From the NCBI GenBank assembly GCA_014529385.2, contig CM043942.1, positions 60,715,684-60,779,683 of the forward strand: a stretch of 64,000 nt of DNA. The letters run 5' to 3'. The position numbers were made by a program, and so were the translations under genes. Below, piece by piece: positions 21,855 to 33,079 of the stretch (within the stretch, counting starts at the first letter, position 1; each line of letters begins with the position of its first letter). The notes under the pieces were generated by a model. That model did not search any database, was not told the DNA's origin, and saw nothing but the letters and a program-made list of their open reading frames with translations. This stretch comes from Adiantum capillus-veneris. Its lineage: Eukaryota > Streptophyta > Polypodiopsida > Polypodiales > Pteridaceae.

Positions 21855-24385
21855 GACACTGCAAAGTTTCATGGTGATCCGCTCCCATCTCATCGGTCTA
21901 GGGTGGCATAATCGCCATTTTCTTCTTTTTGGCTTCACTAAGGGCCCAATGGTAAAAAGCTTGCGCGATTGTGCCACCTAGATGGTCACGACAAATTGCG
22001 ATAGCTATGAAACTTTGCAGGGGTGGGGATTTAATTCCTTTCCCTACTCGTGCAAAGTTTCATGGCCATCCGCTTCCATCTCATTGGTGGCACAATCGCC
22101 AATTTTTTTTGTTTTGGCTTTATTAAGGGCCCAATGGTAAAAAACTGGCGGTTGTGCCACTGTAGACCGTCAGATGAATTGCGATGTCCATAAAAAATTT
22201 TAGGGGTATGGATCTAGGTGCTTTACCTACCCTTGCAAAGTTTCATGGTCATCCCCTCCCATCTCGTCGGTTTAGGATGGCACAATCTCCAGTTTTTCGT
22301 TTTGGCTTCGCTAAGGGCCCATTGGTAAAAACCTGGCGATTGTGCCACCGTAGACCATCGAGACGAATTGCGATGTCCATGAAACTTTTTAGGGGTGGGC
22401 ATTTAGGTGTTTTTCTTGCCCGTGAAAATTTTCATAGCCATATGCTCCTGTCTCGTCGGTCTAGGATGGCACAATCGCCAATTTTTTTGTTTTGGCTTCG
22501 TTAAGGGCGCAATGGTCAAAAAGTGGCGATTGTGCCAGTGTAGCCCATCGAGATGGATTGGGATGCGCATGAAACTTTGGAGGGGCAAGTATTTAGGTAC
22601 CCCTCCAAAGTTTCATGGTCATCCGGTCCCGTCTCGTCGGTTTAGGGTGGCACAGTCGCCAATTTTTTTGTTTTGGCTTCGCTAAGGACCCAATGGTTAA
22701 AAACTGGCAATTGTGCGACTGTAGACTGTCGAGACGGATTGCGATGCCCATGAAACTTTGCAAGGGCAGAGACTTAGGTGATTTCCCTACCCCTGCAATG
22801 TTCCATGGCCATACGCTCCGGTCTCATCAGTCTAGGGTGGCATAATCGCCAATTTTTTTGTTTTGGCTTCGCTAAGGGTCGAATGATAAAAAACTAGGGA
22901 TTGTGCCACCGTAGACCGTGATGGCCATGAAACTTTGCAGGGGTAGGGATTTAGGTGATTTTCCTACCCCTCCAGCGTTTCATGGCAATCCGCTCCCATC
23001 TCCTCGGTCTAGGTGGCACATTCGCCAATTTTTTCATTTTGGCTTCCCTAAAGGCCCAATGGTAAAAAACTGGCGATTGTGCCACCGTAGACCATCGAGA
23101 CGAATTGTGATGTCCATGAAAACTTTTAGGGACGGGGATTTAGGTCTTTCCCTGTCCTTGAAAATTTTCATGGCCATTCGCCTCCATCTCATCGGTCTAG
23201 GGGGCACAAGCACCAGTTTTTTTTGTTTTGGCTTCGATAAGGCCCAATGGTCAAAAACTGGTGATTGTGCCACCGTTGACCGTTGAGAGGAATTGTGATG
23301 TGCATGAAACTTTTCAGGGGTAGGGATTTAGGTGTTTCCCTTGCCCATACAAAGATTCATGGCCATCCGCTCCCATCTCGTCGGTCTAAGGTGACCTAAT
23401 CGCGAAGTTTTTCGTTTTGGCTTTGGTAAGGGCTCAATGGTCAAAAACTAGCGGTTGTGCACCGTAGCCCGTCGAGATAGATTGTGGTGCACATGAAACT
23501 TTGGAGGGGTGGGGATTTAGGTGCTTTCCCTACCCCTGCAAAGTTTCATGGGCAGCCGCTCCCATCTCATCGGTCAAGGAATGGTTAAAAACTAGCGATT
23601 GTGCCACCGTAAGACCATCGAGATGGATTACGACGTCCATGAAACTTTGCAAGGACCGTAATTTAGGTGCTTTCTCTACCCCTGCAATGTTTCATGGCCA
23701 TCTACTCCGATCTCATCGGTCTAGGGTGGCATAATCGCCAATTTTTTTGTTTTCACTTCGTTAAGGGCACAATGGTAAAAAACTGACGATTGTGCTACTT
23801 TAGACCATCGTGACGGATTGGGATGGCCATGAAACTTTTTTGGGGAGGGGATTTAGGTGCTTTTTGTACCCCTACAAAGTTTCATGGCCATCCGCTCCCG
23901 TCTTGTTAGTCTAAGGTGGCACAATCGCTAATTTTTTTATTTTGGCTTTGCTAAGGGTCCAATGGTAAAAAACGTTCGATTGTGCAACCGAAGACCGTCG
24001 AGACCAATTGCGATGCCAATGAAACTTTTCAGGGGTGTCAATCTAGGTGCTTTCTCTGCCCTTGCAATGTTTCATGGCCATCCACTCCGGTCTCGTCGGT
24101 CTACGGTGGAACAATCCCTAATTTTTTCGTTTTGGCTTCGCTAAGGGCCCAATGGTCAAAAAGTGGAGATTGTGCCGTAGTAGACCGCAAGACGGATTGT
24201 GTTGGAAATCAAAATTTTCAAGGGTGGGTATTTAAGTTCTTTCCCTACCCTTGCAAATATTCATGGCCATCCGCTCCCGTCTTGTCAGTCTAGCGTGGCA
24301 TAATTTCCAATTTTTTCGTTTTGGCTTCACTAAGGGCCCAATGGTAAAAAACTAGCCATTGTGCCACCGTAGCCCATGAAGATGG
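21855..24385. repeat. satellite array 2: ~190-bp double-hairpin unit
   Basis: About thirteen units of the satellite in array 1, with the same two inverted-repeat pairs (for example around 22380-22540 and 22740-22920). Single units are shortened by small deletions (near 22590 and 23575). The array ends at about 24385, where the minus-oriented GA/GT-rich interval begins. Confidence 0.95.
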
Positions 24386-24760
24386 AGCTCTTGTACTTTT
24401 CACCTCACACAATGAGAGTGTGTGTGAGTGTGTGTGGGAGAGTATACGTTGTAAGCAAGCCCCTAGCTTCCTTGGTCGACCCCCCTTGTAGCTCATGCTT
24501 GAAGCTCATTGGACCCCTCCGGGCCTAGCCAATCACAAGCAAGAGGCAAATCAAGCAAGCATTCTAGTCTTGGGACAAGTGTCCCCCTTTCCTGTTTGAG
24601 AGAGAGGACTTGATAAATGCAAAAAAAATAAATTAAATGAGCTTATTAATCACTGGACCCCTTGGGAGACCAACCAATAGGCTTTAGGCACACCATGAGG
24701 GCAACATGAGGAGGAACTTGACATGTGTCTCTTTTTCTCTCTTTGTACCAAGCATGCCTT

Positions 24761-24792
<32 letters not shown>

Positions 24793-25640
24793 TCTCTCTC
24801 ATCACCCCTCTTGTAGGGCTCTCCCCCTCCTTGTAGGGATCATTGTTGACTTTTGCACACCTCATCCCCAAGCACCTTAGTGAGCAAGCATGACAAAGAA
24901 CTTCAAGCTTGGGTGGAGTTCCCACAAGAACCTCAAGCACCTTAGTCATCAAGCACGACAAGCACCACAAGCACCTTAAGCTTGGGCTGGGTTCCGGGCT
25001 GGGTTCCCACCTCAAGCTCAGTCCTAGCTTGCCTAAGGTCAAAGGACTTTTTAACACTAACCTTTGGAGGTCTTTAATGAAGCTAACCCTAATGTCTTTA
25101 AGCTCTATTAGCTAACTTCATCTTTGATAGATCATCTCTCATTTGGCCCCCTTTACCATTGGCCCCGTGTTGGGATAGACCTCAAAGCATATACCTATAT
25201 TCTAACCCTTGTTCTCGTTTATTCTCCCACATTAAATGATTAGTTTAATATGCGAAAATAATTTGGGTTGGTTAGATATTAGTTTCTATAACATTATCTC
25301 TCTCTTGAAATCATAGTCGTCCTCGACTATGAGGTAGAAGAGATAAAGCCATAGTTATTAGTCAACCTTTCTTAGTGGGTAGAGGATCCCTTTTTACCCT
25401 ACGACAGATTTCCATGATGGATGACTAATCCATTTGGTGTTTGGGAGACATGACTACCTCAAGCATGTGTGCTTGTTAGTCCATTTCATTCTCCTAAAGT
25501 GGAGTGACAACATCTACTTGGTGTTTGAGAGACGTCCTCAATCACAAACATGATTCTAAGCATGCATACTACTTAACTTTGTGCACAATAAAAAGAGAAT
25601 TAGTCTTATAAGACAAAAACATTGGTCATTTAAAAGAAAT
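24386..25640. other. intergenic interval with (GT)n and short repeats
   Basis: No gene seen. Holds GT-rich tracts (24415-24445; pure GT about 24768-24791), repeated CACCTTAG..AAGCA and CTTCAAGCTTGGG words (24870-25010), and from about 25130 a segment directly 3' of gypsy element 3 that probably contains its LTR, whose limits could not be set. Confidence 0.5.
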
Positions 25641-25652
25641 TTGTACATTTGC

Positions 25653-26860
25653 TTACTCTAATGTAGCATTGTAAGCATTGACAACGTTCATACTATCCTT
25701 AAGCTGTATTCCTTGCATCCATCGAGCATCTTCAAAAGGAAAATTTTTGAACTTAATAAGATACCGTTGGATAATCTTAGTACCTTGTCTTCTCATGCCG
25801 AAGGATAGCTTCGGTTGTAGCACCTCTTCTTGGTCTTCAATTTTGGGAGGGTCTTCAATAATTGGTTCACTTGGTGGCTCTTCTTTGTAGGGCTTAAGTA
25901 GGCTCACATGAAAAGCATTGTGTATGAGCCAATGGTTGGGAAATTTGAGTTGATAAGCCATCTCATTGATGGTCTTCAAGATTTGGAAAGGACCATAGTA
26001 TCTAGCTAGCATAATACTTTTGATGGCATGTAGGATTTTTGCCCATCGTTTGCCTCAATCGAGCCTTACTAGGGAACATAAGCAAGACCCAATCATTTTC
26101 TTTGAACGTTAAGGCCCTTCTGTGCTTGTCAGCAGTAAGATTTTTCCTTTGTTGAGAGATGGATATAGCTTCTTAATCTTTTGAAAAGATTCTTGTAGGT
26201 CGCAGCTATACTCATCGGCAGGCAAAGATCTTCCCATGTACTTTAAGTAGCAAGGGACTTTTAGGTCTTCCCTCAATTATTTCAAAAGGTGATTTTCCCG
26301 TAGAAGTATCTACAATATTATTGTACGCATACTCTACAAGAGGTAAGTACTTTTCCCATCGTGAGTGTTGATTTACTTTCGTAACATAAGTCTTTAGTAG
26401 ATCGAGTATCAAAAGATTGGCTATCTCACTTTGGCCATCCGTTTGTGGGTGATAGGATGAAGAGAAATTCAATCTTGTTCCTAGATTCTCAAAGACACCT
26501 TTCCAAAAATTATTGGTCATTTTAGGATCTCTATCTGACACGATGGATGTTGGTAATCCATGGTGTTTGAGAATCTGTGATATGAAGAGAGTTGCCATTT
26601 TGTGTGCCTTAATAGTCTTTTTGACACAAATAAAGTGTGCTTGCTTGCTAAACCTATCGACTATTGTCCATATTCCCGTATTCCCATGGATACTCCCCCA
26701 TGGTGAATTAGGGATAGGCAATGGCTAGAGTAATCCAGGTTGCTTCTCTCTATCATACTTAGTCTTTTGGCATACTATACATTTTGAAACATACTCTTGT
26801 ATGTCCACTTTCATGTGAGCAATAAGATAATTAAATTGCAAAAGAAAATTTGCTCACCTT
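25653..26860 (-). pseudogene. integrase with chromodomain-like C-terminus, gypsy element 3
   Basis: The zinc-finger end with EYVSKCIVCQKTKYD lies near 26760-26810. The core (26212-26721) holds WTIVDRFSKQAHFI (first Asp), TSIVSDRDPKMT (second Asp) and SSYHPQTDGQSEIANL (catalytic Glu), then EYAYNN and KSPFEIIEG. The C-terminal frame (25653-26012) has YYGPFQILKTINEMAYQL, HNAFHVSLLKPY and a chromo-like YLIKFKNFPFEDARWM. A stop separates core and C-terminus near 26180. Confidence 0.92.
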
Positions 26861-26989
26861 ATTTGTTTGTCGGAAAGCTATGTTTGTGTCATGAAGTACT
26901 TTACACTTTGATGGTATGCTCGTAAAATGAATGGAGTCCCCACTAAATAGTGATTCCATGTGTCTAGGGCATGTGGAACAACTAAAAGC

Positions 26990-28219
26990 TCTTTCTCATA
27001 AACATCTAAGACTCGTTCATCCGTATTGAGCCTTCAGCTCTCATATGCTATGTCATGCCCTTCTTGAACCAAGACTGCTCCAAGGCAATCACCACAAGCA
27101 TCAAATTGGACCTCAAATGGATTTGAGAGACCTGAAATCATGAGGACTGGTTCGGAGGTAAGATTCACTTTGAGCTTGTCAAAAGAATTTTCCTCCTTAG
27201 CAGTCCATGAATACTTAATGTACTTCTTTGTTAAGTCAAGTAATGGTCCTGCTATTTGAGAAAATTTAGCCATGAAGCGTCTATAGACATGCACACATAC
27301 CAATAAAGCTTCTTAGCTCATGTAGATTCCTTGGATTAGGCCATGCTTTTATTACCTCTAGATTTGATGGATCCATACGGATACCATTTTGAGAGATAAT
27401 ATGACCTAAGTATTGAATCGCTTGAAGGAAAACATCACTTTTTGTTGTTGAGTAAAAGCTTGTTCTCCCTCAATGCTTGAAAAATCACTTGGAGATGTTG
27501 CTTGTGTTCCTCCAAAGACTTGGAGTAGATGATGATATCATCAAAGAACACTCCAATGAATTTTTGGTAGGGTCTAAAGATTTTCTCCATTAGGCGATTG
27601 AGTGTGTGTGGTGCATTACTCAAGCCAAAAGGCATGACTAGATATTCATAAAGGCCAAACATTGTACAAAACGTGGCCTTTAGAATATCTTCATCCACTA
27701 TCCTTATTTGATGATAGAGCCACTGTTAAGGTCATTCCTACTGAAGTAGTTAGAGCCTTGTAGTTTATCAAATAGATCTTCTACACGCGGCACGAGAAAT
27801 TTGTTTTTGATAGTGATATGGTTTAGTGCTCAATAGTCCACACACATACGGTATGTACAATCTTTCTTTTTCACTAAAAGGACTGGAGAACAAAAGGGAG
27901 AAGAGTTAGGCCTCACCATCCCTTTGTCTACCAATTCTTGTACTTTCCCCATGATCTCCTCTTGTTGAGCTTGGGAAACTTGATAAGGAGGCTTGTTAGG
28001 TGGTGAGCTTCTTGGTACGAGGTCAATTCAATTGTCATCATCCCCTCGTTCTGGAGGTAAATCCATAGGGATATCATCGATGAACACATCTTGGAATCCT
28101 TTTAGAAAATTAGAAAAGTCTAACTCTTCTTGATTCCTACCATTTACATTTGATGAAACATTAGGACCTTTTAGAGACTCTTTGACAAAAATCATGTACG
28201 TAAAAACTGAGCTCTTCAT
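26990..28219 (-). pseudogene. reverse transcriptase/RNase H of gypsy element 3
   Basis: The frame 28028-28219 (FLKGFQDVFIDDIPMDLPPERG) is the pre-RT connection. RT blocks follow: Y*ALNHITIKNKF (near 27820), KATFCTMFGLYEYLVMPFGLSNAP (27600-27690) and the active-site FFDDIIIYSKSLEEH (27510-27550). RNase H is at 27034-27303 (FEVQFDACGDCLGAVLVQEG). The first catalytic block is damaged. Confidence 0.92.
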
Positions 28220-28395
28220 TGATTTATCAAAACCAAGAAGATTTACAAGTGGTATAGCATTAGGAAATTTGGCAGGTCATTTGGAGGGCCTTATTGAGGA
28301 GAGAGAAAAGGAGGCGTATCCAATAAACAGTCAGTTAACGTAACGTAGAAATAGGAAGAAATAAATCAAAAAATGCAAAAGAAAGAGAAGAATAT

Positions 28396-29934
28396 GAGGT
28401 AAAACCTTGTTTTTACGGTGTTGAAGGTATCTATATGTGGGCCCAGGGTCTGTATGTAGTTATGGTACTAGAAGACACCTGCAATACTGTATCATTCTCT
28501 CGCCACCAAAATCTCTTGCTCCATAACCAAGCATTCAGAACTTAATTTCCCTTCATTGGAAGCAAGTTCACACTTTCTTCTACCACGAAGAAAGAGCCAT
28601 GGTTTCTTTTTCTTCTTCTTCCCGCCCTAATAGCTCTAGGGGTTGTTGTGCTCTCTCCCTAGAAAGCCTCGCCATTAGTCTCCCAAGGAGGCCAAGTAGC
28701 ACCATAAGCTCTATCACTATCTCAAACTCCATCAATATAGATAGTCAATGGCAACAATAGACAATATACAAAGGTTCTTGGGTTCTTATGCAACCAAGGA
28801 GGAAAAGATCATCAACAACAACTCTATTTCGTTCAACATGGAAAGCACGAGTGCTAGATTTTAAAGTGGAGGTGGGTAAGAAAATTGTTAAGGAAGTTTT
28901 GGTACAACATGTTTATAGTCACTCCGATGTGATTGCTAATGGTACAGATGTCTCATTGGCTTATCATCCTTGATGCAGTTGTGAGTGTGTTCATAGCCTT
29001 CCATCTCTATGCTTACTTTTAGACCCTGCTATTCTCTTTATTTGTTTTTTCTTTTGAAGAGGTCAAACAATATTAACAGAGCAAGAACTATTTTTCATGA
29101 GCTCTTCATTCATTTCAGTAGTCACCTAGGTGTCTTAGATTTTGTTGTTGCGATTGCAGGTGTCTATCCTTCATCATACGAGGAATGGGAGCCACTGGAG
29201 TGTATTATAGGTCTCATCTCTGTAACCCACGCTGACATTGGTGTTTTACAGTATGATGGAAGAACTAGCAAGAGTCTTGCAGATGAGGGAATTTTCTTCT
29301 ATGAGCATTTCTAACAGCTCAACCAAAAAAATCAAAAAGGTTATCTGGTTAAAGTCCCTCTCCCTATCAATTGGAGTTGTATTGATTGGCCAGTCTCGAA
29401 CACCACCGTGTCTAAGGCTCTCAGAAGCAAGTTGTTTAGGGATGTGCAGAGGTCCCTACAAAATTCAGTACCCACTAGATTGGTAAAGATTGCTAATTTT
29501 TGTCCTATAAGTTTATTTGTGGAACTATTTCACACATGCTACATACATGTTGCAAAGACAATGTTGGTATGTAAATCTCTAGATTCTTGCTTCTGTGACA
29601 AGCTGCTTGATAGAGGGTGGTATGTTAAAGAGATGGACGGCATACATTGCGATGTTGCACTAGACACTTTGGTGGCCAAGTACATGATCAACACATAGTC
29701 CCTTCTTATCTCCTTCAGGTACCAACACTCTCAGATTGTTGTAGAGACTACTCTAAGTTCATTCCTATTGATCAAGAGTCAGTAGGCCTGGAGAACAATG
29801 GCGTAATAGACATGGAGGTATTTGACAAAGAGCTCAACCTTGTGATAGTTGTCACAATAAGAGAGCAATACAACTTTGGCACGACATCGTGGACAAGTCC
29901 GCAGAGAACGAGCCCTCACTGTTCTATTTCTTAA
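28396..29934 (+). pseudogene. convergent gene of unknown function, element B
   Basis: Blocks in order: GAGGTAAAACC onward encodes EVKPCFYGVEGIYMWAQG (28396-28450); then WKARVLDFKVEVG and VLVQHVYSHSDVIANG (about 28838-28950), a possible BAH-like core; a putative intron (GTGAGTG near 28981 to TTGCAG near 29159); YPSSYEEWEPLECIIGLISV and DEGIFFYEHF (29165-29314). Further frames reach 29698 (RGWYVKEMDGIHCDVALDTL) and 29934. Stops occur, including one TGA before the intron shared with element A. The same blocks, in diverged form, are in element C. Function unknown; no transposase motif recognised. Confidence 0.5.
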
Positions 29935-30189
29935 TTGGTGGATGCAAAGTAATGCATTGTATGTAGAGAACTAACTGGCCGGATCAAAATTGTGCCAATG
30001 TAACTTGAACGAATCTATATTCATGACTTTGATTCCAACGTTTCTTGCAATTTGGTTATGAGATGATTCCCATAATTTGGTTATATCTTTATTTCAATTG
30101 TAAGATGAGGTCAGTCTCACTATCTACATCCCTTTGTTAGGTGGTAGTGAGATAATTGTATAGTTTGAACAACATATGCAGAGTTATGT

Positions 30190-30191
<2 letters not shown>

Positions 30192-30271
<80 letters not shown>
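30192..30271 (+). repeat. (CT)n-(CA)n microsatellite
   Basis: About 57 bp of CT followed by about 24 bp of CA, located between the two convergent genes of element B. Confidence 0.95.
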
Positions 30272-30272
<1 letters not shown>

Positions 30273-30310
30273 TTTCCATGGCACTACATTGAGAAGCACA
30301 AAGAATCATA

Positions 30311-30890
30311 TTAATCTAGATAGCTAGCATTTTGGAGAGTATTTGTAAATAAAAATTCTGAAACATTCAATGGGCTGAAATACAAATTCTTGAGATAAGG
30401 GATCAAAATGTCCTCTAGATAAAAGTCATGCTCATGACCTTCAAATGAGGGTGGGGAGAGAGTGGTGCCCAATGTATTTAGCAAGCCCTTATGGGGTGTG
30501 TCATCTATCATGTGGGACAGGGATTTGGAAAAAAGTTTTATAGAATAGCAATACATTTGGTTTGGTAGGGTTGTAGTCGCCTTCAATGTAAACACGCTCC
30601 TTCTCGAAATACAAAAAATAAAATTGCAAACGTTCGATTCTCCCTACGTTGCAAACCATACTTACAAGGGGATTGAGGTTTCTCTGTAGCATAGACAACC
30701 ATATGGAAACCCGGAACCTTGGAAGTAGAAACTGTATAAATTCCTTGGTTCCTGGATGCACAATACATCTACGATCGCATATCCTAAATTTGTGCAGGTT
30801 GATAACTTCTGTGTGGGGATCATACGGCTCTCAAAACACCAACAATCCATTGATGTACAAAATAATCAGTCTCTACAAACATTTTTTAAA
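30311..30890 (-). pseudogene. FCP1/HAD phosphatase-like domain, element B
   Basis: Minus-strand frames give, in order, RLIILYINGLLVF (motif I region, near 30860, with Tyr where a catalytic Asp is expected), EPYDP, HPGTKEFIQFLLPRFRVSIWLSM (near 30700-30760), YFLYFEKERVYIEGDYNPTK (about 30560-30620), then SHMIDDTPHKGLLNTLGTTL and PPSFEG, with YLEDILIPYLKNLY (30380-30520). The MIDDTPHKGLLN block matches the DDSP.KA..N motif of FCP1-like HAD phosphatases, and the hydrophobic end matches the L..LL.YL..L tail. The order and spacing make the family assignment good. Loss of the motif I Asp and several frame breaks argue against activity. Confidence 0.65.
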
Positions 30891-30902
30891 ACAAATAAGT
30901 AG

Positions 30903-31553
30903 TTAGACAATAGGTTGACTTTCATATTCTTTAATATAGATTATTACCGAAACAATCATAGGATGTCTAGCAAGGGTCCATGCTGGGTGCCTGCCATCAA
31001 GGTTGTCTTGTCCAGTGTTGAAATCCTGGACCGTCTTCTCTTGTTCTTCTGTTGTTTGAGACTCTTGTGTCTCCAGTGTTGAGGGATACATTGCATCTGA
31101 ATTTGGTTCTAATGTGCTATGGTCTATTTGTGTGTCAGGCATGAAAGGCTCTTGATTTTCAAGCTCAATAGATGGAGGGGTGGCAAAGGTATGCTCTGTT
31201 TGAGGGTTAGAGCATTCTTTTTCAGCCCCTCCCTTTGCATAAACTTCATCCTTCTGAAACCCTCCAAGTGCAAAGGGAGTTTCACTATTTATTTCTTTCT
31301 CAAACCCTCTATCAGTGTGATCTTGCTCCTGTGTGGGCTTTCCCTTATTTGGACTTTTCTCCTTGTCAAACTCTCCCTCTACAACATTTCTCATCTCGGA
31401 AGTCCCTCCCTCCTCTTGCTCATGTCCTTTCTCATCTACCCTTATGGAAGCTATTTGTTGTAGTCCATCAACATGCATCATTAACTCTACAACATGGTCA
31501 TCCAACAGAATTTGTTCTCCATCCATGCTCACGATATGTGAAATTGTAAGCAA
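30903..31553 (-). CDS. acidic low-complexity protein segment, element B
   Basis: A 216-residue open frame rich in Glu, Gln, Asp and Thr, running from MLTISHIVSMDGEQ to YESQPIV. No domain recognised. It follows the protease Cys region and an intron-like gap (donor GTATGC near 31710, acceptor TTGGCAG near 31623), and precedes the FCP1-like domain. The parallel region of element A is broken. It could be a disordered linker of one large protein or the end of the protease gene; a stop at the codon after EYLH in B and A favours separate products or shared damage. Confidence 0.5.
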   Translation of the reverse strand: MLTISHIVSMDGEQILLDDHVVELMMHVDGLQQIASIRVDEKGHEQEEGGTSEMRNVVEGEFDKEKSPNKGKPTQEQDHTDRGFEKEINSETPFALGGFQKDEVYAKGGAEKECSNPQTEHTFATPPSIELENQEPFMPDTQIDHSTLEPNSDAMYPSTLETQESQTTEEQEKTVQDFNTGQDNLDGRHPAWTLARHPMIVSVIIYIKEYESQPIV

Positions 31554-31689
31554 ATGTTGGATTAGGGTGGCATGACATTAGTGCAAATACTCTATGGTGT
31601 ACTTCTCCAATGCACTCTGCCAAAGACAAAACAAAAACAAAAAGGAATTGAGACACAACTTGGTTCAAACTATCACAATGTTATAGTAA

Positions 31690-32345
31690 TGCTGTGAAAA
31701 ATGCATACCTTTGACATGAATGGCTTTAATGCAAAAAAGCTTTGCAGTATAAACTCAGCATGGAGGAGGCATCTCCATCCACACGAGTTTCCATCAGTTT
31801 GTAAAGGCACCGTGAATTCCTTAATTTCTAACCTGTATAGCTTAGATTCCTGCATATCCTTCCATATGCATGCAACAATCTTTTTATGCATTTGCAAGCA
31901 GGAGGAGTTGGTATGAACCCAACACAATAACTGTCTCCATTGTCTATCAAAAATAAAACCAATTTATAATTATCAATACTCATAGTCTCAATTCTAGATG
32001 CATTCCTTGAATTGAGTTTAGTGTCCAGACAGCTGGCTTGTCAAGTTCAATGCACACAAGGCTCCAATGGCGGTTGCTCTCATATGGAAAAATTATGGTT
32101 GTTACTTGCAGCATTGGACAATGAGCAAGTCACTTCTCGAATGTGCTGACAAGGGTATTTTTCATTCTAAGAAAGGGAGAAATTTGGGAATCCAATATAT
32201 ATATTTCTGCATGGCATTGTGGAGGTAGCTGGCTCTTTATCAAACTACAAGATAGTTTGATGTTGTTAGTCTCTAGCCTCAAGGTTGAATAAAAATATGC
32301 TAGAGTTGGTGAAAGCATCTTACTTCAGGAAGATATATACAATTG
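31690..32345 (-). pseudogene. Ulp1/SENP-type (C48) cysteine protease region, element B
   Basis: Frames read: LAYFYSTLRLETNN (about 32280-32320, the TFFY-like block), SQLPPQCHAEIYILDSQIS, then a shifted frame with VTTIIFPYESNRHWSLVCIE and VWTLNSIQG (about 32020-32110), and finally KEFTVPLQTDGNSCGWRCLL (31760-31840). These are the His-Trp, acid and Gln...Cys-Gly motifs of C48 proteases in the right order and spacing. The residue expected to be catalytic Asp is Asn. At least two frame changes are present, so this copy is not intact. Family members process or remove SUMO-like modifiers. Confidence 0.75.
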
Positions 32346-32519
32346 AATCTGTGATTTGAGTATCTCGATCCCACAATATATTGATATGCGTAGAATCTAA
32401 TGCAAGTCTTCTTATACCATCTTCTAGCTGTATATCTACTATTAATCCTTCCTCCATAGATGACAATTTTGTTGTTGCTTTGATGGAGGAATAAGGAAAA
32501 TTTCCTTCATTTTATTATG

Positions 32520-32972
32520 TATAAATTCGGTGGGCTGGAGCATCTTATCATATCTCCACCTTACCCTTTTCACAGTTTCACTGTCTTTGTCCATAATCGT
32601 TACCTTGTGTGCATGTGCTGCAACAATTGTTATGTCGTTGAAATATTCCAGCAGAAAAGCCTATGTTGCCCCTTGTAGTGCTAGCAGTGCAACAGGTTTC
32701 CATGTCATGGTACCAAAACATACTTCCTCAAATATTGACCTGAATAGCCTATAGAATGGAAGCTTTGGTGCTAGAAGCTCGATACACTTCTGAGCCTTCC
32801 TGATTTCCTTAAACAGTCTGATGTGTCTTTGTAGCCTATTTATCCTTGGAGCTTTCAAGATTTTCATGGGCTTCCATGGTCTCTTCTTTTTACTAGCAGA
32901 TCTTCCTCTTGTTTTAGCAGCCAAACCTGGTCCTTTCCCTGCCTTCCTCACAATCTCCTTTGTTCTTGCCAT
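32520..32972 (-). pseudogene. histone H3-like gene, element B
   Basis: Starts at an ATG (MARTKEIVRKAGKGPG) followed by a Lys/Arg-rich tail longer by several residues than in A (RGRSASKKKRPWKP). The fold region reads LFKEIRKAQKCIELL, LPFYRLFRSI, TMTWKPVALLALQ, then a TAG stop in alpha-2, after which the same frame continues LLEYFNDITIVAAHAHKVTI, MDKDSETVKRVRWRYD. So the whole H3-like domain is present but interrupted once. Trp occurs in loop 1, as in copy A. Shortly after (about 32460-32530) B has a ~77-bp segment absent from A, of a length that shifts the frame. Confidence 0.72.
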
Positions 32973-32984
32973 TTAAATGTAAGC

Positions 32985-32987
<3 letters not shown>

Positions 32988-33075
<88 letters not shown>
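32988..33075 (+). repeat. (CT)n microsatellite upstream of the element B H3-like gene
   Basis: About 88 bp of CT, 16 bp upstream of the ATG of the H3-like gene on the minus strand (read there as GA). Same position as the CT tract of element A. Confidence 0.95.
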
Positions 33076-33077
<2 letters not shown>

Positions 33078-33079
33078 CT

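Larger units (their letters stand above)
25640..28290 (-). mobile_element. Ty3/gypsy retroelement 3, truncated pol
   Basis: Minus-strand pol of a chromodomain-type gypsy element in the order RT, RNase H, integrase, chromodomain-like C-terminus. The gag and protease are missing: the upstream (high-coordinate) side is replaced near 28290-28396 by element B. Stops and frameshifts are common. It is a different lineage from element 2. Confidence 0.9.

Noticed and set aside
28960-28990. Selenocysteine reading of the TGA shared by A and B
   Set aside because: Land plants lack the selenocysteine system, and the codon lies beside a splice site in decayed genes.
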